DNA from: DASZMX01 sp035551475
GTDB taxonomy: Bacteria; Verrucomicrobiota; Verrucomicrobiia; Limisphaerales; Palsa-1400
DNA length: 14,100 nt
Reading direction: 5' to 3'
Assembly (NCBI GenBank): GCA_035551475.1
Contig: DASZMX010000065.1
Span: 1 to 14,100, forward strand
Shown here: positions 1-8,235 of the stretch, one piece after another
Layout of the letters: the number at the start of each line of letters is the position of its first letter
Numbering within the stretch: the first letter of the stretch is position 1
Made by a program: the position numbers and the translations under genes
Notes under the pieces: model-generated
Databases searched by the model: none
What the model saw: only the letters and a program-made list of their open reading frames with translations
What the model was told of the DNA's origin: nothing

Positions 1-1
1 G

Positions 2-1978
2 CTGGCCATCGGGTTGGTGGTCGATGACGCCATTGTCGTGGTCGAGGCGGTGGAGCGGCATATCGAGGAGGGGTTGTCGCCGAAGGATGCCGCGTTTAAA
101 GCCATGGAAGAGGTGGCTGGCCCGGTGGTGGCTATTGCGCTCATTCTGGCGGCGGTGTTCGTGCCCACAGTTTTCATTCCGGGCATCACAGGGCGCCTCT
201 ATCAGCAATTCGCGTTGACCATCGCCATCTCGGTGATTTTTTCGGCCTTCAACGCCCTGTCGCTCAGTCCGGCGCTGGCGGCGTTGCTGCTTCGGCCCAA
301 AAAGGAATCGCACGGCCCGCTGGCTCGTTTTTTTGCGTGGTTTAACCGGGTGTTCGGGAAAGCGACTGATGGCTATGTGCATTGGAGCACGATCTTGATT
401 CGCCGCAGCGTGTTGAGCCTGGTTTTGCTGGCGGGAGTCACGGTGGCTGCGGTGTTGCTCGGGCAGCATTTGCCTTCGTCGTTTTTGCCGGAGGAAGACC
501 AGGGCTATGCTTACATCAACGTGCAGCTGCCCAATGCTGCTTCGTTCGAGCGCACGGACGCCTATTGCCAGAAGGTCGAGAAAATTTTGGCGCAGGATTC
601 CTCGATTCAATATTACACCACGGTTCTCGGGTTCAGCATTTTGAGCCAGGCGCAGACCACCTACAATGCGCTGTTTTTTGTGACGCTGAAGCCGTGGGAC
701 GAGCGCAAAAAAGCCTCCGAACAATTCTCCGCCATTCGCACCCGGCTTAATCACGAGCTGGACCAATTGCCTGAAGCCCGTTCCGTCAGCTTTTCGCCGC
801 CGGCCATTCCAGGCGTCGGCACCTCGGGTGGGTTCACGTTTATTTTGGAAGACCGGGCTGGGCACGATCCTTCATTCCTTACGACCAACCTCGATGCCTT
901 CATGACTGCCGCGCGGAAACGCCCGGAGTTGACCGGCTTGAACACCACCTATTTGCCGGACACGCCGCAGGTTTGCGTGGAAGTGGACCGCGATAAGGTT
1001 CTGAAACTCGGCCTGGACCTCAGCGAAGTTTATAAGACGCTCCAGACCTTCATGGGCGGATACTTTGTCAATTATTTTAATCGTTTCGGACGCCAATGGC
1101 AGGTGTATGTCGAAGCTGAAAGCGAATACCGCTCCCAGATCGAAAACATCGGATTGTTTTATGTCCGCAACCGCGCGGGCCAAAGCGTGCCGCTCACGTC
1201 GGTGGTGAAAATCTCCCATCGCACCGGCCCGGAATTTGTCATGCACTACAACGAATATCGTTGCGCACAAATCAATGGCAGCGCCGCCGCGGGTTACAGT
1301 TCCGCGCAGGCGAATGCCGCGCTCGAGGATGTTTTTGCGAAAACCATGCCGAAAAGTGAGATGGGGTTCGATTATTTTGGCATGTCCTTTCAGGAGCAAC
1401 AGGCTTCGAAAGGCGTGCCGCGTATCGCCGTTTTTGGCTTGTCTCTCGCATTTGTCTTTTTGATTTTGGCCGCCCTTTATGAAAGCTGGTCGCTGCCGAT
1501 CAGTGTTTTGATCAGCACGCCTGTGGCGGTCCTCGGCGCGTTCCTTGCCCTGACCTCGCGTCAATTCGAGAACAATGTTTACGTCCAGATTGGCTTGATC
1601 ATGCTTATCGGCTTGTCGGCCAAGAACGCCATTCTGATTGTCGAATTCGCCAAGGTGGAGGCGGACAAAGGCAAATCGTTCAAGGAAGCGGCCTTAACCG
1701 GCGCGCGCATTCGGTTGCGGCCAATTTTGATGACCTCGTTTGCGTTCGTGCTGGGCTGCTTGCCGCTTTGGTTTGCCACCGGCTCCGGCGGGGTGTCGCG
1801 CGAGACGCTCGGCACCGTGGTCATTGGCGGCATGCTCGGCTCGACTTTGCTCGGCATCTTCATCATTCCCGTGAATTTTTACGTGGTGGAGCGGCTTTCG
1901 CACCATAATAAGGACCACGCGGAAAAACATGAGGAGACGCCGCCGGGGCGTCCCCCGGAAAAAAAGGAAGGCGCATGA
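2..1978 (+). CDS. RND efflux pump permease, HAE1/AcrB-like (5' truncated by window edge)
   Basis: This is the inner-membrane, proton-driven pump of a tripartite efflux system. The open frame runs in from the window start, so about 658 codons are visible of a family near 1,050 residues; the N-terminal third is missing. The visible part begins in transmembrane helix 4 with LVVDDAIVVVE, which holds the paired aspartates of the proton relay (AcrB D407/D408). A run of membrane helices follows, then the second periplasmic porter/docking half. The C-terminal membrane block has IGLSAKNAIL (relay lysine, codon at 1622) and RLRPILMTS (equivalents of AcrB R971 and T978). All relay residues are present, so it should be active. 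The tail after the last helix is short, charged and cytoplasmic. The stop overlaps the start of the outer-membrane partner gene (ATGA), showing one operon. Substrate cannot be told from sequence. Confidence 0.96.
   Translation: MAIGLVVDDAIVVVEAVERHIEEGLSPKDAAFKAMEEVAGPVVAIALILAAVFVPTVFIPGITGRLYQQFALTIAISVIFSAFNALSLSPALAALLLRPKKESHGPLARFFAWFNRVFGKATDGYVHWSTILIRRSVLSLVLLAGVTVAAVLLGQHLPSSFLPEEDQGYAYINVQLPNAASFERTDAYCQKVEKILAQDSSIQYYTTVLGFSILSQAQTTYNALFFVTLKPWDERKKASEQFSAIRTRLNHELDQLPEARSVSFSPPAIPGVGTSGGFTFILEDRAGHDPSFLTTNLDAFMTAARKRPELTGLNTTYLPDTPQVCVEVDRDKVLKLGLDLSEVYKTLQTFMGGYFVNYFNRFGRQWQVYVEAESEYRSQIENIGLFYVRNRAGQSVPLTSVVKISHRTGPEFVMHYNEYRCAQINGSAAAGYSSAQANAALEDVFAKTMPKSEMGFDYFGMSFQEQQASKGVPRIAVFGLSLAFVFLILAALYESWSLPISVLISTPVAVLGAFLALTSRQFENNVYVQIGLIMLIGLSAKNAILIVEFAKVEADKGKSFKEAALTGARIRLRPILMTSFAFVLGCLPLWFATGSGGVSRETLGTVVIGGMLGSTLLGIFIIPVNFYVVERLSHHNKDHAEKHEETPPGRPPEKKEGA
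1943..1978 (+). promoter_or_regulatory. Hairpin, Shine-Dalgarno and ATGA start-stop overlap between pump and outer-membrane gene
   Basis: A six-pair GC hairpin (CCGGGG at 1943-1948, CCCCGG at 1953-1958, loop CGTC) sits at the end of the pump gene. It is followed by a purine tract with a good ribosome site, AAGGAAG at 1964-1970, four bases before ATG at 1975. The start overlaps the pump stop (TGA 1976-1978). The ribosome site fixes the start of the outer-membrane gene. Whether the hairpin tunes coupling is an inference. Confidence 0.45.
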
Positions 1979-3369
1979 GAAACTGGCTGTGCGCCATTCT
2001 ATTTTTGACGATTGCGGGGTGCGCGGTCGGGCCGGATTATCATCGTCCGCCGGTGCAAGCCCCGCCGGTTTTTCGCGGCGGCGCCTTGGCGACCAATTCC
2101 CTGGGCGATCTGGCCTGGTGGCAGGTCTTCAGCGATCCCACCCTGCAAAATCTGATTCGGACAGCGTTGACCAACAATCATGACGCCCGCATCGCGGCGG
2201 CCCGGGTCGAGCAGGCGCGCGCCATCTGGGGCGAAAATCGCTCGCTCTTTTTTCCGCAGGTCAATTATTTGGGCGGCATCGGGGTGGGGAAGAATGTGCA
2301 AAACAACGTGCCGGCCAGCACGGGCGGCAAATCCGGCATGGGCATTCTGGCGGATGCCAATGTCTCCTGGGAAATTGATTTGTTCGGCCGCATTCGTCGG
2401 TTGAACGAGTCGGCGCGCGCCCAGTTTTTCGCCAGCGAGGAAGGCCGTCGCAACATCCTCAGCCTTTTGGTCGCCGATGTCGCCCAGGCTTATTTTCAAT
2501 TGCTCGCGCTGGATCAGGAATTTCGCATTGCCTGCGACAGCACCAATTCGTTTGGCCAGAGCCTGAAAATTTTCAGCGAGCGTTATCGTGGCGGCGTGGC
2601 CTCGAAACTGGAGGTCGCTTCCGCCGAGGCGTTGATGGCATCCGCCGCCACGTCCGCACTGGAAATTCAACGCCAGACCATTGCGCAGGAGAACCTGATC
2701 TGCATGTTGCTGGGCGTGAATCCCAGGGCGGTGGCGCGGGGCAGGGGCTTGCTCGCGGAGGAATTGTCGCCGGATGTGCCGCCGGGGTTGCCGTCCGCTT
2801 TGTTGGAGCGGCGCCCGGACATCCGCCAGGCGGAGGATAATTTGCGCTCCGCCAATGCGCTGATCGGCGTGGCCAAGGCTGATTTTTTCCCCCGGCTCAC
2901 GCTCACCGGTTTGCTCGGCCAGACCAGCTCGGAGCTTTCCACTTTCACCGCCGGCGCCAATAATGCCTGGACGGTGGCCGCCGGCTTGGCCGGCCCCATC
3001 TTTGAAGGCGGCTTGCTCAAATCGCAGTATCATGCCGCCCGGGCGGTGTGGGATGAAACGCGTCTCGAGTATGAGTCAACGATATTGACCGCCTTTCGTG
3101 AGGTGGCTGACGCTTTGGCGGGCCGCGATATTTTCGCGGCGGAGCGCATTGAGCAAACCCGCGCCGTCGCCGCTTACGAGGAAGCGGTGAAACTCGCCAA
3201 TGAGCGCTTCACCCAAGGGCGCGCGAGTTATTATGAAGTGTTGCAGGAGCAACAGCTTTTATTTCCCGCCGAAAACACCCTCACGCAAATCCAGCTCGAC
3301 CAATTGCTCTCGGTGATCCAGCTCTACCGCGCGCTCGGCGGCGGCTGGGAGCGGCCGGCGGCAAAGTGA
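1975..3369 (+). CDS. Outer-membrane efflux lipoprotein, NodT/OprM (TolC-like) family
   Basis: This is the outer-membrane exit duct for the adjoining RND pump. It forms a trimeric beta-barrel with a long periplasmic alpha-helical tunnel. The 464-residue length is typical of the family. The N-terminus is a lipoprotein signal with lipobox TIAGC, lipidated Cys16, followed by AVGPDYHRPP, a hallmark start of NodT-type factors. Two OEP repeats follow (about residues 57-245 and 270-455). Family signatures include SWEIDLFGRIRR, LPSALLERRPDIRQAE and the C-terminal RFTQGRASYYEVLQEQQ. The start is chosen from the ATGA overlap with the pump stop and the AAGGAAG ribosome site. The last codons overlap the 3' end of the convergent rnpB gene. 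Confidence 0.96.
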   Translation: MRNWLCAILFLTIAGCAVGPDYHRPPVQAPPVFRGGALATNSLGDLAWWQVFSDPTLQNLIRTALTNNHDARIAAARVEQARAIWGENRSLFFPQVNYLGGIGVGKNVQNNVPASTGGKSGMGILADANVSWEIDLFGRIRRLNESARAQFFASEEGRRNILSLLVADVAQAYFQLLALDQEFRIACDSTNSFGQSLKIFSERYRGGVASKLEVASAEALMASAATSALEIQRQTIAQENLICMLLGVNPRAVARGRGLLAEELSPDVPPGLPSALLERRPDIRQAEDNLRSANALIGVAKADFFPRLTLTGLLGQTSSELSTFTAGANNAWTVAAGLAGPIFEGGLLKSQYHAARAVWDETRLEYESTILTAFREVADALAGRDIFAAERIEQTRAVAAYEEAVKLANERFTQGRASYYEVLQEQQLLFPAENTLTQIQLDQLLSVIQLYRALGGGWERPAAK

Positions 3370-3777
3370 TTTTGGACGGGCTGTAAGCCGAATTCTGTCT
3401 GCCCCCGCAAGCGAGGGGAGAGAATCATTTGTCTCAGCAGCCAGTACCCGAAACCTGTCCGCCCGCAGGCGGCGTGGAGCGGGCCGCTCCGGGGTTTCCT
3501 ATTTGGCCTTGCACCCGATGGGGTTTTCCGTGCCCTGTTCATTACTGAACAAGCGGTGAGCTCTTACCTCACCTTTTCACCCTTGCCGCGCCCTTGCGGG
3601 CCCGGCGGTCTGATTTTCTGTGGCACTTTCCGTCAAGACGCATTTCGGCGCCCCGCCCGCGTGTATCTGGCGCAACAGCGTTGCGCAGTTACGCGGCATC
3701 GCGCCCTCTGGTGTTCGGACTTTCCTCCCTCGCCGCGCCGAAGCGCGGCAAAAGCGATTCTCCACCCGTCCAAAATC
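3368..3777 (-). ncRNA. rnpB: RNase P RNA, bacterial class A
   Basis: This is the catalytic RNA of RNase P, which trims 5' leaders from tRNA precursors. Read on the minus strand it has the universal core: GAGGAAAGTCC (3718-3728, P4 5' strand region), AGTGCCACAGAAAA, AAGGGTGAAAAGGTGAGG with GGTAAGAGCTCACCG, GGGTGCAAGGCCAAATAGG, ACAAATGATT, and ACAGAATTCGGCTTAC (3383-3398, P4 3' strand). The ends are set by a 13-base-pair P1 helix, GATTTTGGACGGG (5' end, 3765-3777) with CCCGTCCAAAATC (3' end, 3368-3380). This gives about 410 nt, normal for class A. The exact ends could shift by a few bases. The 3' end meets the stop codon of the convergent efflux gene, and no clear terminator follows it. Confidence 0.96.
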
Positions 3778-3783
3778 GCCGCC

Positions 3784-3812
3784 ATCCTACCTGTAAAGTG
3801 GAAAAACAAAAG
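3784..3812 (-). promoter_or_regulatory. Possible rnpB promoter
   Basis: On the minus strand a -10-like TAGGAT (3784-3789) lies seven bases before the predicted RNase P 5' end, which fits direct initiation at the mature end. A T-rich -35-like region (TTTTGT/CTTTTG, about 3806-3812) is poor and overlaps the U-tract of the upstream terminator. The placement is attractive but the -35 match is weak. Confidence 0.35.
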
Positions 3813-3825
3813 CGCAAAGATGCGC
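3802..3825 (-). terminator. Intrinsic terminator of the GH30/pectate-lyase-like operon
   Basis: On the minus strand a stem GCGCA (3821-3825) and TGCGC (3812-3816) with loop TCTT starts just after the stop codon (3828-3830). It is followed by TTTTGTTTTT (3802-3811). The stem is short, but the U-tract and the position directly behind the last gene support Rho-independent termination. It would separate this operon from rnpB on the same strand. Confidence 0.65.
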
Positions 3826-3827
3826 CC

Positions 3828-6677
3828 TTACAAATGAATGGCATAAAGTGAGGTGCGCGCGGTGATGAAAAGGGTGCGGTGATCGGCGCCACCAAAAAGA
3901 AGCTGGGTGGGACGCTCGGGCACATGGATGGCGCGCAAGGGCTGGCCGGCGGAGTTATAAACGTAAATCTCACCGGCGGCGATATAGACATTTCCGGCGT
4001 CATCCGCGGTCACGCCTTCGCCGCCTTGTTCCGCGAAGAGCCGGAAGTTCGCAAGGCCGCCATCGGGTTGGACGTCCGCCGCCCAGGTGCGCAAATCCGC
4101 CTCCTCTGTCACATAAAAGGGCTGACCCGGCACGGCGCGCGCGAGCCCGAAGGCGCGCATCGGCGGAGCGGATTTCACGCCCCAACTGGTGGCGCCATCG
4201 AGAAAATCCTCGCCCACCGGCAAAATGCTTTGGCCGTCCGGCGAGACGAATTGCGCGGCGGGATGGCCCAGCGAACGGCGGTTGAGACGCCAATCGCTTA
4301 CGGGCAGATAAATATCTTTTCCCGGGCGTGCGGCGACGGGTTCAGGCTTGAGGAGGGTGACGCTGTTATTCGAGCCGAGCGTGTACACGCAAGCATTGCC
4401 GGAATAGGAGATAACCATTTGCGGGCCCGCCAGATTATCCGGGTCGAGCGGGAAATCGCACGCTGTCGTCAGGCGGCGGGCGGATGCGTCCCAGCGGTAA
4501 AGGCGTTGCCAGCGGGAGTCTATGAAATAGAAATCACCGTTGGACGCAACGGCTCCGCCGGAAATGTTATAAAAACCTGCGGCCAGTTTCTCGGCGGTGG
4601 CGTTGGTGGAAGGCGCGGGGGCGTGGCCGGAGATGTCGAGGGAAGCGAATTCGCGCTGGCGAATTTCCACGCCGTGCGTCTGGTCGAAAACGGAGGAATC
4701 GAAGCTGACTTTGCTGTTGCTGTCGATATGCACGTTGCGAAAATGGATGTCGCGAGAATTGGAAACCTTGACCGTCCAGGGAAATGGTTGGATGGAGCTG
4801 ATGACGCGATAGGCGTGGAAGTTGGCGAAGGTGAGGTCGTCGCTGTTTTCGATTTCAATGGGCAGGGCGAAGCCGCTTTCGCCGCGCTCTTCCTCGGTTT
4901 GCAGAGCCGTGAAGCTCCAATGCGCGGCGTGATGCACCTGGAGTTCGTAACGGATGTGATGTTCGCTGGATAGTTGATAGACGCGCCCCGGCGTCGTGGT
5001 GTCGGTAACCATCATGCCGGCTTGGGCGAACGTGGAGGGCGTCCAAATGTCCAGAAACGTGCCGCCGCCGCCGTCGGTGACCCAGAGGCTGGGATATTGG
5101 CTGTCCCATTTGCGCGCGGGATCTGGATCGGCGGAATGGGTGGGATTGTACGGGTTTTCGCGCGATTTATTGGGGAGAGGCGTGCCGTGTCCGCCGAGAA
5201 AGCGGACGTCGTTCATCATGGAATGCGAGCCCGCCTTCCAGAGCGCCGCCACGGCGCGGCGATTGTTTCCGCTGGTGTAGAGGCCGATGCCGATCACGAT
5301 GTTGCTGCCGTCGGGCGGCGCGGTTAGCAGGGCTTTCGGGCCGCCGACGCCTTGGTACGCCTCGGTTCCGTCGGGTAGGATGATTTGCGTGGCGCCGGGA
5401 TGCAGGCCGATTAACGCGGTATCAGGCCGCAAGGTGAGCGTGTCGTGGACAATGTAAAATCCCATCGGAAAAAAAAGTGAAGCGTGCGAGGCGATGGCGT
5501 TTTGCAAAGCGTCCGTGTCGTCGGTTTCACCGTCGCCCTTGGCGCCGAGGTCGCGCACGTTGACCCATCTGGCGGCGTCCGGCAGGGAGCGTACATCACT
5601 TTCTGCGGTTGCGGGCAGGGAGGCGAGCGGCGTGGCGTCGAAGGTGGTTTTGATCTCGGGCGTCGTTCCGATGTCGGCGTAGGCCAGGCCGTGGGAAAAT
5701 GTTCTAACGCCGTAAATGTTTCCGGGCGCATTGAAGGCGGAACCGCTGTCGCGCAGTTTGGCAAAGGTGGGGACATCGCGGCAGGTGATGCCTTCCAAAT
5801 TGATTTCGTTGCGTGGATTTTTTTCGAGGCCGAAAATGAAGGCGGGCCCGGAGATGTTTTCGAGACGGGCATCTTTCACCCAGAGCTCGTCGGCGAAGTC
5901 CGGCTCGATCTCGACGGCAGACGGCACATGGCGAAATTGCGGGCGGATGAGCGTGAGGCCGGCTTCACGTTCCAGGATGGCGGCCTCGCGTTGATCTTCG
6001 AATGAGCAATCAATCAAGGTGAATTGCCAGCCCGGCGATGGCTTGGACGTCCAAATGGCGTGGGCGCCGCCGAAAAAGTGAACGTCTTCCACGACGTTGC
6101 CGCCTTCATGGATGCCGGCGAGCGCGGGACCGAGGTGGAGATCCATGTGCGCGAGAAAACAATGTTGCGCGTAATGCGCGCGAATGGCCACGGCGCCGGA
6201 ATTTCTTTCCGCGACGTCGAGATCGATGTTGGCGAGCGCGGAATAAAATGTGCCGGGCGTGGCGTCGGGGACGGGGCCTTTGCTGGAGGCGGCGTTGCGG
6301 GAGCGGTTGCGGCCGAAGCCGGGGCGTCCGCCTGCGAAAAACAGCATTACGCGTTCGTGGGTGGGATCGTCGAAACCCGGCGTGTGCGCGGGCAGGGTGA
6401 GGCGCGGGCGTTGCGGGCCGCACCCGAGAACGCGGATGCCCGGCCAGATGTAAACGGTGTTGCTGATGCTGTAATTCCCGGGGGCGAGAAAAACGATGCC
6501 CTGGCCGTTGGTTTCCTGGACGCGATTGATCGCTTGCTGGAGCGGCAGGGTATCGTCGCCGCCGCTCGGACTGAGATACACCGCCGTCGCATCCTTCAGA
6601 GGCTGGGGATAGTAAGAAGGCGACGCCTCGGCGCGCAGGAGGGCGGCGCCGAGGAAAAGGAGGGCGAGGAATTTCAC
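3828..6677 (-). CDS. Secreted pectate-lyase-superfamily (GH55-like) double beta-helix protein with C-terminal SMP-30-like propeller
   Basis: A 949-residue exported protein probably acting on a polysaccharide. Residues 1-18 form a signal peptide (hydrophobic core LALLFLGAALL, cleavage near AEA-SP). Two Pectate_lyase_3-type segments follow. The first, about 28-330, has LQQAINRV then IVFLAPGNYSISNTV. The second, about 371-670, opens with the classic VNVRDLGAKGDGETDDTDAL. Two such beta-helix halves in one chain is the layout of GH55 beta-1,3-glucanases, but I cannot place a catalytic residue. Residues about 700-949 resemble SMP-30/gluconolactonase propellers (GEGVTADDAGNVYIAAGEIY, then RPTQLLFGG and RTLFITARTSLYAI). 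The start overlaps the GH30 stop by ATGA, so the two are co-translated. The fusion of a helix pair with a propeller is notable. True substrate is unknown: beta-glucan is a guess from the neighbour and the fold. Confidence 0.88.
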   Translation of the reverse strand: MKFLALLFLGAALLRAEASPSYYPQPLKDATAVYLSPSGGDDTLPLQQAINRVQETNGQGIVFLAPGNYSISNTVYIWPGIRVLGCGPQRPRLTLPAHTPGFDDPTHERVMLFFAGGRPGFGRNRSRNAASSKGPVPDATPGTFYSALANIDLDVAERNSGAVAIRAHYAQHCFLAHMDLHLGPALAGIHEGGNVVEDVHFFGGAHAIWTSKPSPGWQFTLIDCSFEDQREAAILEREAGLTLIRPQFRHVPSAVEIEPDFADELWVKDARLENISGPAFIFGLEKNPRNEINLEGITCRDVPTFAKLRDSGSAFNAPGNIYGVRTFSHGLAYADIGTTPEIKTTFDATPLASLPATAESDVRSLPDAARWVNVRDLGAKGDGETDDTDALQNAIASHASLFFPMGFYIVHDTLTLRPDTALIGLHPGATQIILPDGTEAYQGVGGPKALLTAPPDGSNIVIGIGLYTSGNNRRAVAALWKAGSHSMMNDVRFLGGHGTPLPNKSRENPYNPTHSADPDPARKWDSQYPSLWVTDGGGGTFLDIWTPSTFAQAGMMVTDTTTPGRVYQLSSEHHIRYELQVHHAAHWSFTALQTEEERGESGFALPIEIENSDDLTFANFHAYRVISSIQPFPWTVKVSNSRDIHFRNVHIDSNSKVSFDSSVFDQTHGVEIRQREFASLDISGHAPAPSTNATAEKLAAGFYNISGGAVASNGDFYFIDSRWQRLYRWDASARRLTTACDFPLDPDNLAGPQMVISYSGNACVYTLGSNNSVTLLKPEPVAARPGKDIYLPVSDWRLNRRSLGHPAAQFVSPDGQSILPVGEDFLDGATSWGVKSAPPMRAFGLARAVPGQPFYVTEEADLRTWAADVQPDGGLANFRLFAEQGGEGVTADDAGNVYIAAGEIYVYNSAGQPLRAIHVPERPTQLLFGGADHRTLFITARTSLYAIHL

Positions 6678-8083
6678 TTGATGAGCAAGGTCATGATGGA
6701 ATGCGCCGGGCTTTGATGCCGGGTGATTTTATCGTGCAACCGCAAATTAAACGGCTGGCCTTCGTCTGTGAGGTTCAGGACTTCCACGGCGATTTTTCCA
6801 TCTTTATTGACAAAGGCGGTGGTGGTCAGGCGATCCGTGGAGGAGGAGCTGATGATGCGCCGCGCGCCGGGCCGGACGAATTTGGAAAAATGGCCGATGT
6901 AATAAAATGAATTCATGTAATGCAGTTCGCCGGTCTTGGTGTCGCCGTGGAGCGGGGCGAAACAAAAGTTTTGCACATGATTCGGCCCGCCTTGTTCGTC
7001 GAGCAAAACATTCCAATCCGTCCAGCCTTCGACGCCGTTATTGAAGTCTTCGACCATGGATTTGCCGTAGGCTTCGCCAGCATCCCAGTCGTTGATTTTG
7101 CTGAAATCGTACGGTCCGCGGCAGCCTTCGGTGAAAAGCAAATGGGTGGCGGGATAGGCTTCCTTGACTCGGCGGACGTTGTCGAAATGATCGCCGACGT
7201 ACCAATGATAGCCGACGCCCCATACGTATTGGGCGGCCTGCGGATCGTCGAGCACCGTGGCGGCGCGGGTGAACATGAGGCTGCGATTGTGATCCCAGAC
7301 AATAATCTTCTTGTCGCCAAGACCGGCCTGACGGAGGGCGGGCCCGAGATGATTTTTCACGAAATCACGCTCGTCCTCGGCGGAATAAATGCACGATTCC
7401 CAGGTTTGATTGGCGAGCGGCTCGTTTTGGACGGTGAGGCCCCAGATGGGAATGCCTTCATGCTCGTAAGCGTGAATGAATTTGCCGTAATAGCGCGCCC
7501 ACGTGTCGTAAAATTCAGGCTTCAACTTGCCGCCGTGCAGCATATTATTGTTGTCTTTCATCCACGCGGGCGGGCTCCAGGGGCTGGCGAAAATCGTGAA
7601 TCCGGGGCCGGCGGTTTTTAGAACGGCCTGGGTGAACGGCACGCGGTATTTGAGGTCGTGCGCGATGTCAAAACTGGCCAGGGAGGTGTCGCCATCCTTG
7701 ACGTAGGTGTAACTTTCGCTGGAGAAGTCGCAGCTATGAATATGCGTGCGTCCGAGGGTGTAACCGATGCCGTGCTGCGGGTCAAAATAGGCGCGCAGGA
7801 TTTCCTCCTGTTTGGCTTTGGGCAATTTGTAAAAAGTCTCGGCGGCGGCGTCCGTCAAGGCTCCGCCAATGCCGAGGACAGTCTGGAACGTCTTTGCCGG
7901 GTCGATGAAAATCCATTCTTCCTTCTCGCCCACGGGCACGCCGCTGACCCAATCGGCATCGGCCATTTTGGAGAGGCGATTAGTGGAGTCTTTGGCGGTG
8001 AGATACACTTCCACAGGGGCGGCGACGGCGGTGGCGATGCACCAGGAGGCCGCCGCGGCGAGGGCGAAGAATGTCTTTGTCAT
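6674..8083 (-). CDS. Secreted glycoside hydrolase family 30 (glucosylceramidase / beta-1,6-glucanase type)
   Basis: A retaining beta-glycosidase with a (beta/alpha)8 barrel and a side beta-domain. Signal peptide at residues 1-22 (hydrophobic, cleaved near AVAA-PV). The N-terminal family block FQTVLGIGGALTDAAAETF lies at about 66-84. The acid/base Glu221 is in LTVQNEP (216-222) and the nucleophile Glu319 in LLFTEGC (315-321). Substrate-pocket blocks SPWSPPAWMKDNNNM (167-181) and WTDWNVLLDEQGGPNH (354-369) are present. The 469-residue length fits a complete enzyme; both catalytic glutamates are intact. It is the first gene of a two-gene operon, overlapping the next start by ATGA. The overall pattern is closest to the GH30_1 group, whose members cleave glucosylceramide or beta-1,6-glucan. 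Pairing with a GH55-like protein hints at beta-1,3/1,6-glucan, which is an inference. Confidence 0.95.
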   Translation of the reverse strand: MTKTFFALAAAASWCIATAVAAPVEVYLTAKDSTNRLSKMADADWVSGVPVGEKEEWIFIDPAKTFQTVLGIGGALTDAAAETFYKLPKAKQEEILRAYFDPQHGIGYTLGRTHIHSCDFSSESYTYVKDGDTSLASFDIAHDLKYRVPFTQAVLKTAGPGFTIFASPWSPPAWMKDNNNMLHGGKLKPEFYDTWARYYGKFIHAYEHEGIPIWGLTVQNEPLANQTWESCIYSAEDERDFVKNHLGPALRQAGLGDKKIIVWDHNRSLMFTRAATVLDDPQAAQYVWGVGYHWYVGDHFDNVRRVKEAYPATHLLFTEGCRGPYDFSKINDWDAGEAYGKSMVEDFNNGVEGWTDWNVLLDEQGGPNHVQNFCFAPLHGDTKTGELHYMNSFYYIGHFSKFVRPGARRIISSSSTDRLTTTAFVNKDGKIAVEVLNLTDEGQPFNLRLHDKITRHQSPAHSIMTLLIK

Positions 8084-8092
8084 AGAATAGGA

Positions 8093-8121
8093 TAATTAGG
8101 CTGCACGCGAATGGGTGGCAA
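8093..8121 (-). promoter_or_regulatory. Tentative promoter of the GH30 operon
   Basis: On the minus strand TTGCCA (8116-8121) is 17 bases from an AT-rich TAATTA (8093-8098), about ten bases before the GH30 ATG (8081-8083). The -35 match is good; the -10 is poor, and a shifted TATCCT is an alternative. If used, the leader would be very short, consistent with the lack of a ribosome site before this gene. Confidence 0.25.
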
Positions 8122-8170
8122 CGGAATTCGATGCGGGGCGCGCAGGGGGAGCAAAATGCGCCGCTGGGCG

Positions 8171-8202
8171 CAGTTAGCCACAGATAGGCGCAGATAACCA
8201 CA
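8171..8202. repeat. Degenerate CACAGATA-type intergenic repeat
   Basis: The stretch has the form TTAGCCACAGATAGG followed by CGCAGATAACCACA, two imperfect copies of a C(A/G)CAGATA unit with flanking TAGCCA/TAACCA. Sequences of this style (a run of 'CACAGATAAACACAGAT') are common dispersed intergenic repeats in Verrucomicrobiota, Planctomycetota and other environmental bacteria. The family link is from memory and the copy is decayed. Confidence 0.5.
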
Positions 8203-8235
8203 ATGCCGAGTGCGGGCGCGATGGCTGGGCGGCGC

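Noticed and set aside
1999..3033. A 344-codon minus-strand open frame opposite the outer-membrane efflux gene
   Set aside because: It is antisense to a clear NodT-family gene and is rich in Arg, Gly and Ala without any motif.
3556..3851. Short open frames over 3556-3851
   Set aside because: They fall within the RNase P RNA, whose conserved core and P1 helix fully explain the sequence.
3879..4973. A 364-codon plus-strand open frame opposite the pectate-lyase-like gene
   Set aside because: It lies wholly antisense to a well-supported 949-residue gene with signal peptide and domain motifs; long antisense frames are expected in GC-rich coding DNA.
8171..8202. Possible CRISPR-like repeats
   Set aside because: Only two imperfect short units without regular spacers; no cas genes are nearby.
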